From Candidatus Zixiibacteriota bacterium (GTDB lineage Bacteria > Zixibacteria > MSB-5A5 > CAIYYT01): a stretch of 11,606 nucleotides of DNA. Location of the stretch: positions 1 to 11,606 of the forward strand of contig JAGLUH010000179.1 in assembly GCA_023134875.1 (NCBI GenBank), given 5' to 3'. Shown here piece after piece: positions 1 through 6,232 of this stretch (position 1 is its first letter; the number at the start of each line of letters is the position of its first letter). The notes beneath the pieces were generated by a model. It was given only the letters and a program-made list of their open reading frames with translations, had not been told where the DNA came from and did no database searches. The position numbers were made by a program, and so were the translations under genes.

Positions 1-571
1 ATACAAACTTCAGGATATGTTGACGTATATTTCGGGGTCGATATGGTACGACACTGAAAAAGCAGACTACCATGACCGCCGCCAATAGCGCGAATCCGCC
101 GGTTACGCCAATCAGGGTGCGCAGCAGACCAGCTAAGTAGAATCCCAGTGTTCCCGATAAGGAGCCGGTCAGATTAGCAGCCACATCCGATTTGTCAAGG
201 TTGAGAAGCATAATCAGCGTGCCCAGGGCAAAGACAAGGAGGAGCGTCAGCAGCAGTTTGTTTCGCAGGCCGCTGACATTGAATTTGAACAGGTAATGCC
301 AGCCGGCGAGAATCATCAGCAGGGGCAGCAGGAAAGTGCTCCTGCCAGCCGCCCAGAGTATTCCCTGCGAGGCGACAGTACCCAAAAGACCGGCTGCATT
401 TTTGATATCAAGATGAAAAAAATCAGTCCAGGTGACGACATTGCTGAACAGGCCATAATCCTGTCGGTTGTGAGTCGCCAGCGAAATCAAGAGAAATACC
501 GCCAGAACTATCAGGAGAAAGCCGAGGATTTCCTCTTTCCTAGCCGCAGCAACGGACCTGGTTCGTGACAT
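1..571 (-). CDS. ftsK: FtsK/SpoIIIE-type DNA translocase, N-terminal membrane domain (partial)
   Basis: The reading frame is open from an ATG at 571 to the window edge (190 residues), so the motor part lies outside. The visible part is almost all membrane segments: about residues 15-33, 70-95, 104-124 and 141-175, with short charged loops. The stretch around 56-90 (KNAAGLLG, then a glycine- and leucine-rich helix ending in LLPLLMILAGW) resembles the 4TM_FtsK domain, which anchors the hexameric translocase at the septum. FtsK/SpoIIIE proteins pump chromosomal DNA at cell division and help dimer resolution. The start ATG has no Shine-Dalgarno site; an in-frame stop lies 18 codons upstream. A promoter-like pair ends 6 nt before the ATG. 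The ATPase domain cannot be seen, so another polytopic membrane protein is possible. Confidence 0.75.
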   Translation of the reverse strand, partial: MSRTRSVAAARKEEILGFLLIVLAVFLLISLATHNRQDYGLFSNVVTWTDFFHLDIKNAAGLLGTVASQGILWAAGRSTFLLPLLMILAGWHYLFKFNVSGLRNKLLLTLLLVFALGTLIMLLNLDKSDVAANLTGSLSGTLGFYLAGLLRTLIGVTGGFALLAAVMVVCFFSVVPYRPRNIRQHILKFV

Positions 572-606
572 AGTAGTAATAAAGCGGCTTGGGATATACT
601 CGTCAA
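572..606 (-). promoter_or_regulatory. Candidate sigma-70 promoter of ftsK, possibly leaderless
   Basis: Read on the minus strand, TTGACG (606-601) and TTTATT (583-578) are separated by 17 nt. They match the -35 consensus at 5 of 6 and the -10 consensus at 4 of 6 positions. Six nucleotides separate the -10 box from the ATG at 571, which puts the expected start point on the A of the start codon. There is no Shine-Dalgarno site in this stretch. The -10 match is modest, so this is a candidate only. Confidence 0.4.
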
Positions 607-639
607 CAACAATATGTATGGCGGGTTAGTACACGAGGG

Positions 640-831
640 GAGGCTGTCCCAAAAGGTTGTTGCGTATGGTGTGTTGCAGTAAGAACAGAGTTGAGAGAGA
701 AATCTAACAATAAATAAACATATAGGTCAAAAACCCTCGCGGTTTTGACAACTTATCTCTCGCCTGTCGGCGAGACGTCAAAAGCACAGGACTTTTGACC
801 TACAATTCTCGATCACTTTGGGGACAACCTC
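640..831 (+). mobile_element. MITE copy 1 (192 bp, 16-bp TIRs, 4-bp TSD)
   Basis: The ends are inverted repeats: GAGGCTGTCCCAAAAG at 640-655, and the complement of GAGGTTGTCCCCAAAG at 816-831 (14 of 16 match). A 4-bp direct repeat AGGG flanks the element (636-639 and 832-835), as expected of a target duplication. The first ~55 bp and last ~25 bp closely match a second copy at 5952-6147 in the same orientation, while the middle differs. There is no coding capacity, so a transposase elsewhere would have had to move it. TIRs beginning GAGGCTGTCCC and 4-bp duplications occur among IS elements, but I cannot name the parent family. Confidence 0.8.
722..803. repeat. REPIN-like inverted pair of hairpins inside MITE copy 1
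   Basis: Two hairpins face each other. The left one is ATAG at 722-725 followed by a stem GTCAAAAACC/GGTTTTGAC (726-749, one bulged A). The right one is a perfect 8-bp stem GTCAAAAG/CTTTTGAC (777-799) followed by CTAC (800-803). A third perfect stem, TCTCGCC/GGCGAGA with a 4-nt loop, sits between them (758-775). A GTAG-type tetranucleotide at the foot of a hairpin, paired in inverted orientation, is the layout of REP doublets (REPIN/BIME). The left foot is degenerate (ATAG). Confidence 0.65.
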
Positions 832-879
832 AGGGGGTACATCACGCACACAAACCAGACCGGATGCACACAATCCTCT

Positions 880-903
880 GGGTACGCCATGGCGCACCCC
901 TAC
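880..903 (-). repeat. REP-like palindrome with GTAG foot
   Basis: Bases 880-899 form a near-perfect palindrome around CCATGG (arms GGGTACGCC/GGCGCACCC, one A-C mismatch per arm pair). CTAC follows directly at 900-903. On the minus strand this reads GTAG and then the hairpin, the same layout as the other hairpins in this window. It lies outside the MITE. Confidence 0.55.
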
Positions 904-907
904 GAGT

Positions 908-990
908 TGAATACAATACCCGATTGTCGGGTTTCGCGCTCCGTCCGCCTGTGGCGGACTTCACTGGGAACCCGACCTACCTTGTATTCA
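908..990 (-). repeat. Large nested hairpin repeat including a GTAG-foot hairpin
   Basis: Three nested pairs of perfect arms are visible: outer TGAATACAA/TTGTATTCA (908-916 and 982-990), middle GTCGGGTT/AACCCGAC (926-933 and 969-976), and inner GTCCGCC/GGCGGAC with a 3-nt loop (943-959). CTAC at 977-980 follows the middle stem directly, so on the minus strand it reads GTAG plus hairpin. It lies 56 bp past the stop of the methyltransferase gene, so the transcript of that operon could end in or be protected by this structure. There is no T-run, so it is not a standard intrinsic terminator. Confidence 0.65.
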
Positions 991-1045
991 GGCTTTCAGG
1001 ATAGTCTCCAGGACGTCGTCACCTACGCGCTGTCTTGCTTACGCT

Positions 1046-1702
1046 TTAATCGTGTTTCTTGAGGAGCATGGCTGTGGAGAGGGAAAACAACGACGGGATC
1101 AGGTTCGCCATCAGTTCGCCAACAGCAGACCAGAAGCGGCCCCAGCGAGGGGGGATCAGCGGTTGTGGGTAAGTCTTCTCGATCTGCAAGCCGGCAGCGG
1201 CGGCCAGTTTGAGGGCACGACGGGGTGAGAAAAGTGATACGTGTGATTCGACCGGTTTGCCCCACCCCAGGCACCGCAGGATATGGAACTCATTGGGAAT
1301 CGAGACAAACAGCCGACCGCCTGGCGCGAGGATATCGACTACCTTGCGCATCACTTCATCAGGGTTGCGTACCTGCTGCAAAACTTCACAACAGGAAATC
1401 AATTCATACTCGCCCGTCAGTTCGTCGCGTTCCAGGTCGATCAACTTGGCGCGAAATCCCTCTCGGCGCAAGTCGGCAACAACATGCGCGGAAATATCCC
1501 AGCCGGTGACATCATAGCCGATCAACTGGAAATGGGAGAGCAACTCACCCTGGCCGGCGCCGATATCAAGCAGACTGCTATAGCGGTCGCCCACCGCCTG
1601 GTGTAGTTTCGCCGTGCGCCAAACAGCCCGCGCCGATACCCGCATCAGGTCCTGATGCCGCCAGTATCGGTCGAAGTATTTCGTCCTAGCTTCAACCGCC
1701 AT
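1046..1702 (-). CDS. Class I SAM-dependent methyltransferase
   Basis: A 218-residue protein with a Methyltransf_11/23-type Rossmann fold. The SAM-binding motif I is LLDIGAGQG at about residues 44-52. A strand ending in the acidic WDIS (about 68-71) would bind the ribose of SAM. The usual EVIEHV-like motif appears as CCEVLQQVRNP (about 104-114), followed by a proline-glycine turn APGG and the strand RLFVSIPN. FSPRRALKLAAAAGL (about 158-172) is typical of methyltransferases acting on polyprenoid or sugar substrates. ATG 1702 is chosen because GGAGG (1713-1709) lies 6 nt upstream; a TTG one codon earlier is too close to it. It overlaps the upstream glycosyltransferase by 11 nt and is the last gene of the operon. 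The substrate is unknown; a glycan or lipid-linked sugar is a guess from context. Confidence 0.85.
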   Translation of the reverse strand: MAVEARTKYFDRYWRHQDLMRVSARAVWRTAKLHQAVGDRYSSLLDIGAGQGELLSHFQLIGYDVTGWDISAHVVADLRREGFRAKLIDLERDELTGEYELISCCEVLQQVRNPDEVMRKVVDILAPGGRLFVSIPNEFHILRCLGWGKPVESHVSLFSPRRALKLAAAAGLQIEKTYPQPLIPPRWGRFWSAVGELMANLIPSLFSLSTAMLLKKHD

Positions 1703-2822
1703 CAACCACCTCCAGGAAACGCCTCACTGCGGTTTCGGGTGCGAAGGTCTGCAATAACCTTGTCGCCGGTTCCCTGACATCAATGTCAGAGACCATCATT
1801 TTCACCAGGGCGTTATGCAAAGCGCGTGGTGATTTCCGGCGGACAGCATAGCCGAGTTTGTTATCACGCACCAGCGTGCCCAGATCGCCGACCTCGGTCA
1901 CCACCAGCGGTGTCGCCGTTTGCAGCGCCTCACCGAAGACCAAGGGAATCGAATCGGAATGAGTCGGTATCACCAACGCGCGGGCACGCTGGAGATAGTA
2001 AATCACTTCCCTGGGTGGAACCCAACCCAGAACATGAACCTTGCCGCGCAGCTTCAATGATTTGATGGCACGTTTGAGCTTGTCCTCTTCGGAGCCACTG
2101 CCGATATAAATCAGGCGATAATCCCAGATATCACGTTTGATGGCGGCGAAGGCTTTCAGCAAATCGTAGATGCCTTTCTTTTTTTCCAGCCGCCCCAGGT
2201 AAAGAAAAAAGGATTCCCGCCTGACGGAAGGGACTTGCGATTTAAGACGGTGAAAACTGGGCAGGAAATGACATTCGCGGCCGCAGAGCGCAGTCACCTT
2301 CTCCGCCAGTTCGTCACCATCGGCGAAGCAAGCGGTGGCATTCCGCAGAATGCCCCTGATTATCTTACCGGTTAAGGGTCGTTTGCCCCAGACATTGATG
2401 TCGGAACCAAGCGCCCAGATGGAATAGTCGATGCCGAACTCCTGAGAAGCCTGCTGCGCGAACCAGCCGGAGGGCAACGCCCAGAGAGCGAGAAGATGAT
2501 CATATTCATGAGAAGCCAGATGATCGAATAAACATGACCGTCCCAGACCGAAATAATCCCTGATTTTGATCCAGTCGGTTGGTTTCAGCAGATTCAGCTC
2601 GGAGAGAGTTTTTTCCGTTTCACCCCAATCAAAGCGATAGACCGGCAAATCCAGCCTGCCCTCATCGGCGCCAATACGGGCGGTGAATACCGACGGTTCC
2701 ACACTGGCTTGTTGCAGTGCCCGCAGGAAGTCGACCACAAATGGCGAGGCGGGATCAGCCTCGGCTAACGGCAGACGATTGGTCAACACCAGCAGCTTCC
2801 TGATGCTCCGTTTGCGCGACAT
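1692..2822 (-). CDS. GT4-family (GT-B fold) glycosyltransferase
   Basis: A 376-residue protein. Residues 9-30 (KLLVLTNRLP, then a proline-rich turn into a helix) look like the first strand-loop-helix of a GT-B N-domain. The C-domain starts at FLYLGRLEKKKGIYDLLKAF (about 206-225), the donor-binding strand and helix of GT4 enzymes. IYIGSGSEED (about 238-247) follows. The donor-site signature is HSDSIPLVFGEALQTATPLVVTE (about 288-310), where the usual E-x7-E appears as D-x7-E. It should transfer a nucleotide-activated sugar on the cytoplasmic face. The frame is open to 2957, deep inside the upstream GT2 gene. I take ATG 2822, which keeps the first strand but overlaps GT2 by 68 nt and lacks a Shine-Dalgarno site. 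GTG 2789, with AGGAAG 6 nt upstream, is the alternative. The next gene overlaps the 3' end. Confidence 0.85.
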   Translation of the reverse strand: MSRKRSIRKLLVLTNRLPLAEADPASPFVVDFLRALQQASVEPSVFTARIGADEGRLDLPVYRFDWGETEKTLSELNLLKPTDWIKIRDYFGLGRSCLFDHLASHEYDHLLALWALPSGWFAQQASQEFGIDYSIWALGSDINVWGKRPLTGKIIRGILRNATACFADGDELAEKVTALCGRECHFLPSFHRLKSQVPSVRRESFFLYLGRLEKKKGIYDLLKAFAAIKRDIWDYRLIYIGSGSEEDKLKRAIKSLKLRGKVHVLGWVPPREVIYYLQRARALVIPTHSDSIPLVFGEALQTATPLVVTEVGDLGTLVRDNKLGYAVRRKSPRALHNALVKMMVSDIDVREPATRLLQTFAPETAVRRFLEVVDGG

Positions 2823-3837
2823 CTGCGACGACGGCTGGTTCTGCTTGAGGTTGACCGCTTGACTGGTATTCTGTCCTGAACTCTTCAAGCTGTGACTCCA
2901 GGTCTTTATTTTCCCGCTGAACGACAAATATCTCTCGACGCAGCCGCACCAATCCACTCCCCAGAAAACCGAAAACGATGATCTGGATGCCGGTTAAAAT
3001 CAGCAGCGATACCAACGTCATCAGGGGACGGTTGGGATTGAGCGTGGCGCTTTGCCAGAGGTATATCAGGTAACCACCACCCAGGATCCCCAGGCCGATC
3101 AGGCCGAGACCGATCAGCCCAAAAAGAAGCATCGGCTTCTCATGCAGGGAGAAAAGCAGATGTGATGAGGCGATGGCGCGAAAGTTGAATTTGGACTTGC
3201 CCCTTTGGCGGGACCGCAGAACAGCCGGCATCTCCATGATATTGTAACCCGCCGCCAGCAGCTTGGCGATGATCTCGAGATGGAGCTCCTTGCCGTCGGC
3301 GAACAGTTCAATTGACCTGATACAGCGGGCACGGTAGGCGCGCAGAATGCCGGTCGAGGTTTTGATTTTTCCTCCCATCGCCCGGCTGATGATGCGATTG
3401 CCCAGGCGGGAAATGTAAAGCCGCCACCGGGGAACATTCTCGGTGGCGCCCCCATCGATATAAGGAGAACCGACTACGCAATCAAGTCGCGGGTAGTGGT
3501 TGAGAAGGTCAATCATTTTCGGCAGGTGGTCGGGAGTGTAGGAAAGGTCGGCGTCGATGGTACAGATGATTCTGCCTGTGGCCGCCTGAATTCCCTCTCT
3601 GATGGCATAGCCGCGACCGCGATTCGGCTGATAGGATACGACCTTAAGCCAGGGAGCTATCTTATTGATACTATCCAGGCGCAACGGTGTGTCATCAGTG
3701 GAGCCGTCATTGACAGCTATTACCTCGAAGGAGTATCCGGCCTCCTGTAGTCGTGCGGCGATATCTATCAGGGTATCGGGCAGATTGCCCGCCTCGTTGT
3801 GCATCGGCACCACAACGGATATATCGGGCTTACTCAT
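2755..3837 (-). CDS. GT2 glycosyltransferase, polyprenyl-phosphate-mannose-synthase-like, with two TM helices and coiled-coil tail
   Basis: A 360-residue protein with a GT-A domain of the DPM1/ArnC/DPG-synthase type. Key parts are VVVPMHNEAGNL (8-19), NDGSTDDT (43-50), the metal-binding DAD (95-97) and the RGKSKF basic motif (about 212-217). Two membrane helices follow (about 236-262 and 270-295). A charged, probably coiled-coil segment (about 298-325) and a low-complexity tail end the protein. Enzymes of this family move a sugar, often mannose, from a nucleotide donor to a polyprenyl phosphate on the cytoplasmic side. ATG 3837 has AAAGGAG 6 nt upstream and overlaps the stop of the DUF2723 gene by 8 nt, so the two are translationally coupled. 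The neighbouring GT-C enzyme is the natural user of the lipid-linked sugar. Exact sugar specificity cannot be read from sequence. Confidence 0.88.
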   Translation of the reverse strand: MSKPDISVVVPMHNEAGNLPDTLIDIAARLQEAGYSFEVIAVNDGSTDDTPLRLDSINKIAPWLKVVSYQPNRGRGYAIREGIQAATGRIICTIDADLSYTPDHLPKMIDLLNHYPRLDCVVGSPYIDGGATENVPRWRLYISRLGNRIISRAMGGKIKTSTGILRAYRARCIRSIELFADGKELHLEIIAKLLAAGYNIMEMPAVLRSRQRGKSKFNFRAIASSHLLFSLHEKPMLLFGLIGLGLIGLGILGGGYLIYLWQSATLNPNRPLMTLVSLLILTGIQIIVFGFLGSGLVRLRREIFVVQRENKDLESQLEEFRTEYQSSGQPQAEPAVVADVAQTEHQEAAGVDQSSAVSRG

Positions 3838-5773
3838 TGGCTGCTCCTTTCAGAGCCCAACGTAAACGGTCGCGAGTCAGCAACCTCAGTTGCTGAGGGT
3901 TTGGGTTAAGCTCGAGTATCCCCTCGGCCACAAGTCTTTTCTCCTCAGTCAAACCGAGAGCGGCGAAGAGTTTATAGCAGTTGATCAGCAGGTCAACGTT
4001 GTTCGGGTCGGTAACGGCGGCAACCTGACAGTAGGCTGCCGCGCGGCCCGGCTGGTTATTCTTCAAACAGTAGACTGCATAGTTATAGAGCAGTCGCGCG
4101 AAGTGTTCACGGGTGGTGATATCCCAGCTTTGCTCCCAGAGCCAGGTGTGATCCTGGTAGTAGTCATCAGCCTCCGCCAAGAGCCTTTCCGAGAGACTGA
4201 TTTCAGGCGAAAACGAATAGACGAACCCCGCCGGTCTGAGATCATGGATCGAATTTGTAGTCCACTTGCTTAAGGTCAAATAGACCGGACGTGTTTTGGC
4301 ATTGCATCTGACCCATTCCTTTAGATTGGGAATAAATCCAGCGGCGAAACCTCTCTCCTTCCAGTCATGCGGATACCATAAGCCCGGATACCGAGCCTTG
4401 ACCTGACGACGATAATCCGACCGCAGCAGAGCGCCGCCCGATAAAACCACGACATCGGTGCGGTAATGGTCAACGCCCTGGCGATATAGCAGAGGTTGAA
4501 AGCTGTTATCTTCGCCGGCCAGAAAGATGGCGTGCGGCGGCAAGAATGCGAACACTTCGTCGACATACCGATCGGTAGCCTCAAATCCAGCCTTGGAGGC
4601 GTCGGCAGAGCTGCCGGCATACTGAAGCAGCAGCACCGCAACGAATATACCATACAGAACAACATCTGTTACTCGTCGCACGGAGATTCTCTCGGTATCT
4701 TTCAGACGCGCAATGCCCTCTCTTAGGTAGGACGCTCCGAGCAGGGCAAGCAAGGGCAGCATGGCGAAGACGGGCATCAGGTAGCCAAACAGGTCGAGAT
4801 TATAAATCGAGAACTCGGCGGCATAGGCGGTAGTTGCCAGAGAGGCCGCCAGCGGCAGGCCGGCGACAAGCAGCACAAGACGGTTTCTCAGGAGAAGACC
4901 AGCCACTCCAACGAAACTGAAAATCAAGAGCAGCGATGACGTGGAACTGAGGATATGATTCAGGTTTGAAATCAGTCGAGCCAAATATGGAGACGTAACC
5001 GCGCCGACTGCCAGCGGAAGTTGTTCGTCCAGCCGCAGGATTGATTTCAACGACGCCTCCAGACTGGAGAAATCCCCCCAGCTTAGGAGCGGCGAGAAGC
5101 TCTCCCTGATCGGCAGGTAGAGATAGGCCGACAAACCAATAAGGCAGAAGAGCATCATAGCGCCAATCATTCTGACGGTAAGCAAGAAGCGGTGATGATA
5201 GATGATTGTCGCCAGAAGCACGGGAGCGATCACCGCGCCGAGCAGCAGGTAGTGATTGGCCAGGCCGAGTCCGCCAATCAGTCCTGTCAGGCAGGCAAAG
5301 CGGAGGGAATCAATTTCGCCATAGTGATACTTCACCACCAGCCAGATCAGAAGCAGCGTTAAAAAGGCATTGAGGGCGTACACCTCTGCGCGCACTGATT
5401 GCAGCCAGACGCCATAGGTTACGGCATAGACCAGTGCCGCCAGCAAGCTGAGCGGCTGCACCAAACGGCTCTCCGGCGTAATCCGTTTCACCAGGGCGAC
5501 TGCCAGCAGGTATAGCATCATCACTGCCAGCGCGGAGAAGAAAGCCGAGGCGAGATTCACCATCAAAGCGGCTGAGCCCAGCGGGATCAGAGTGAACAGC
5601 TTAGCCAATAGCAGGTAGATGGGAAAACTCGGGTTATGGGGTATGCCTAATTCGGCCGCCGTCAATTGAAAGGCAGTCGAATCCTCCCAGAAAAGAGAAG
5701 GCGCCAGGCTGTAGAGATAGAGCGCCAATGGCAAGATAAACGCCAGGCCGATAAACAGACCATTTTTTCTCAC
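3830..5773 (-). CDS. DUF2723 / TMEM260-like GT-C membrane protein, putative protein O-glycosyltransferase
   Basis: A 647-residue polytopic protein. The N-terminal half (about 5-390) has around ten hydrophobic helices. Its first outside loop carries WEDS-TAF (29-35) and LGIPHNPSFPIY (42-53), matching the DUF2723 pattern (an acidic WxDSGE motif, then LGIAHPPGYPLY) with changes. QSVRAEVYALNAF (125-137) is the second family signature. A soluble C-terminal domain (about 395-647) has VYLTLSKW and FVYSF segments and TPR-like helices near 558-625. PF11028 includes the eukaryotic O-mannosyltransferase TMEM260, so protein O-glycosylation from a polyprenyl-linked sugar is the inferred role. The start is GTG 5773; no clear Shine-Dalgarno site precedes it. 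It is the first gene of the four-gene operon. I see no convincing promoter in 5774-5886. Confidence 0.87.
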   Translation of the reverse strand: MRKNGLFIGLAFILPLALYLYSLAPSLFWEDSTAFQLTAAELGIPHNPSFPIYLLLAKLFTLIPLGSAALMVNLASAFFSALAVMMLYLLAVALVKRITPESRLVQPLSLLAALVYAVTYGVWLQSVRAEVYALNAFLTLLLIWLVVKYHYGEIDSLRFACLTGLIGGLGLANHYLLLGAVIAPVLLATIIYHHRFLLTVRMIGAMMLFCLIGLSAYLYLPIRESFSPLLSWGDFSSLEASLKSILRLDEQLPLAVGAVTSPYLARLISNLNHILSSTSSLLLIFSFVGVAGLLLRNRLVLLVAGLPLAASLATTAYAAEFSIYNLDLFGYLMPVFAMLPLLALLGASYLREGIARLKDTERISVRRVTDVVLYGIFVAVLLLQYAGSSADASKAGFEATDRYVDEVFAFLPPHAIFLAGEDNSFQPLLYRQGVDHYRTDVVVLSGGALLRSDYRRQVKARYPGLWYPHDWKERGFAAGFIPNLKEWVRCNAKTRPVYLTLSKWTTNSIHDLRPAGFVYSFSPEISLSERLLAEADDYYQDHTWLWEQSWDITTREHFARLLYNYAVYCLKNNQPGRAAAYCQVAAVTDPNNVDLLINCYKLFAALGLTEEKRLVAEGILELNPNPQQLRLLTRDRLRWALKGAANE

Positions 5774-5886
5774 ATTGTAGTTTTCGGCAATTACTGCGAT
5801 TTCTTCCGGAGAATCGTTAAGTTAAGTAGAGCCCAACGAGATACCCCCCATCCCCTGCGACTTTTGGAAAAGCACTATATGTCGCG

Positions 5887-5915
5887 CCGTCACGAACCAT
5901 TTCGTGACGGTCTAC
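5887..5915 (-). repeat. REP-like hairpin, perfect 10-bp stem
   Basis: Arms CCGTCACGAA (5887-5896) and TTCGTGACGG (5901-5910) pair perfectly around a 4-nt loop. One base later comes CTAC (5912-5915), so the minus strand reads GTAG-A-hairpin. No T-run follows on either strand, which argues against a transcription terminator. It lies about 115 bp upstream of the DUF2723 start. Confidence 0.6.
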
Positions 5916-5951
5916 TGGTCAGGAATTAAATGTGTGGGTGGCAGACGTCCG

Positions 5952-6147
5952 GAGGTTGTCCCAGAAGGTTGTTGCGTATGGTGTGTTGCAGTGGGAACAG
6001 AGTTGAGAGAAAAGTCTGAAAATCGGGTACTGAATTCAAACTTGTAGGGGCGCGCCGCGGCGCGCCCGTGGGCACGCGGCAGCGTGCCCCTACCCATCGG
6101 AGGACAAGTCTACAAAAGTTATTCTCGATTACTTTTGGGACAGCCTC
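5952..6147 (+). mobile_element. MITE copy 2 (196 bp, 16-bp TIRs, 4-bp TSD)
   Basis: The left end GAGGTTGTCCCAGAAG (5952-5967) pairs with the complement of GAGGCTGTCCCAAAAG at 6132-6147 (14 of 16). The right end equals the left end of copy 1 exactly. TCCG flanks it on both sides (5948-5951 and 6148-6151), a 4-bp target duplication. Behind the left TIR, GTTGTTGCGTATGGTG and the following ~30 bp match copy 1 closely; ATTCTCGAT precedes the right TIR in both. The internal ~90 bp is unrelated to copy 1. No coding capacity. Confidence 0.82.
6044..6093. repeat. REPIN-like inverted doublet inside MITE copy 2
   Basis: GTAG (6044-6047) is followed by a perfect 20-bp GC-rich palindrome (6048-6067). After a 2-nt gap comes a second hairpin with perfect 8-bp arms GGGCACGC/GCGTGCCC (6070-6089), closed by CTAC (6090-6093). 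This is a symmetric pair of GTAG-foot hairpins, the layout of a REPIN/BIME, and it differs in sequence from the pair in MITE copy 1. Confidence 0.68.
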
Positions 6148-6232
6148 TCCGCGTCTGCCTTATTGTTGATCCAAGGAACGGGCAGGTCGGGAGCCCTGCC
6201 GCGCACATAATGCGGAGCATAAAGAAGGCTTT

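Larger units (their letters stand above)
572..1045. other. Gene-free, repeat-rich spacer between ftsK and the glycosylation operon
   Basis: This 474-bp stretch lies between the ftsK start and the 3' end of the operon that ends at 1046. It holds the ftsK promoter candidate, a MITE (640-831) with a nested REPIN-like pair, a REP-like hairpin (880-903) and a large nested hairpin (908-990). The remainder (991-1045) shows nothing I recognise. Open frames crossing it are made of repeat sequence and resemble no protein family. Confidence 0.75.

Noticed and set aside
296..568. Plus-strand open frame of 90 codons
   Set aside because: It lies antisense inside the ftsK membrane domain, whose minus-strand frame gives a clean multi-helix protein; the plus-strand product is low in hydrophobic order and resembles nothing.
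722..990. Possible CRISPR array in the repeat-rich gap
   Set aside because: The repeats are inverted hairpins with differing stems, not direct repeats with regular unique spacers; there are no cas genes.
795..1004. Plus-strand open frame of 69 codons
   Set aside because: It consists of the MITE end and REP-like hairpins; inverted repeats alone explain the sequence.
5887..5915. Intrinsic terminator at the 10-bp hairpin
   Set aside because: No T-run follows on either strand, and a GTAG foot one base from the stem places it with the REP-like repeats.
636..6151. Composite transposon carrying the glycosylation operon
   Set aside because: Each MITE copy has its own complete 4-bp target duplication (AGGG and TCCG), which shows two separate insertions; there is no shared duplication around the whole block.
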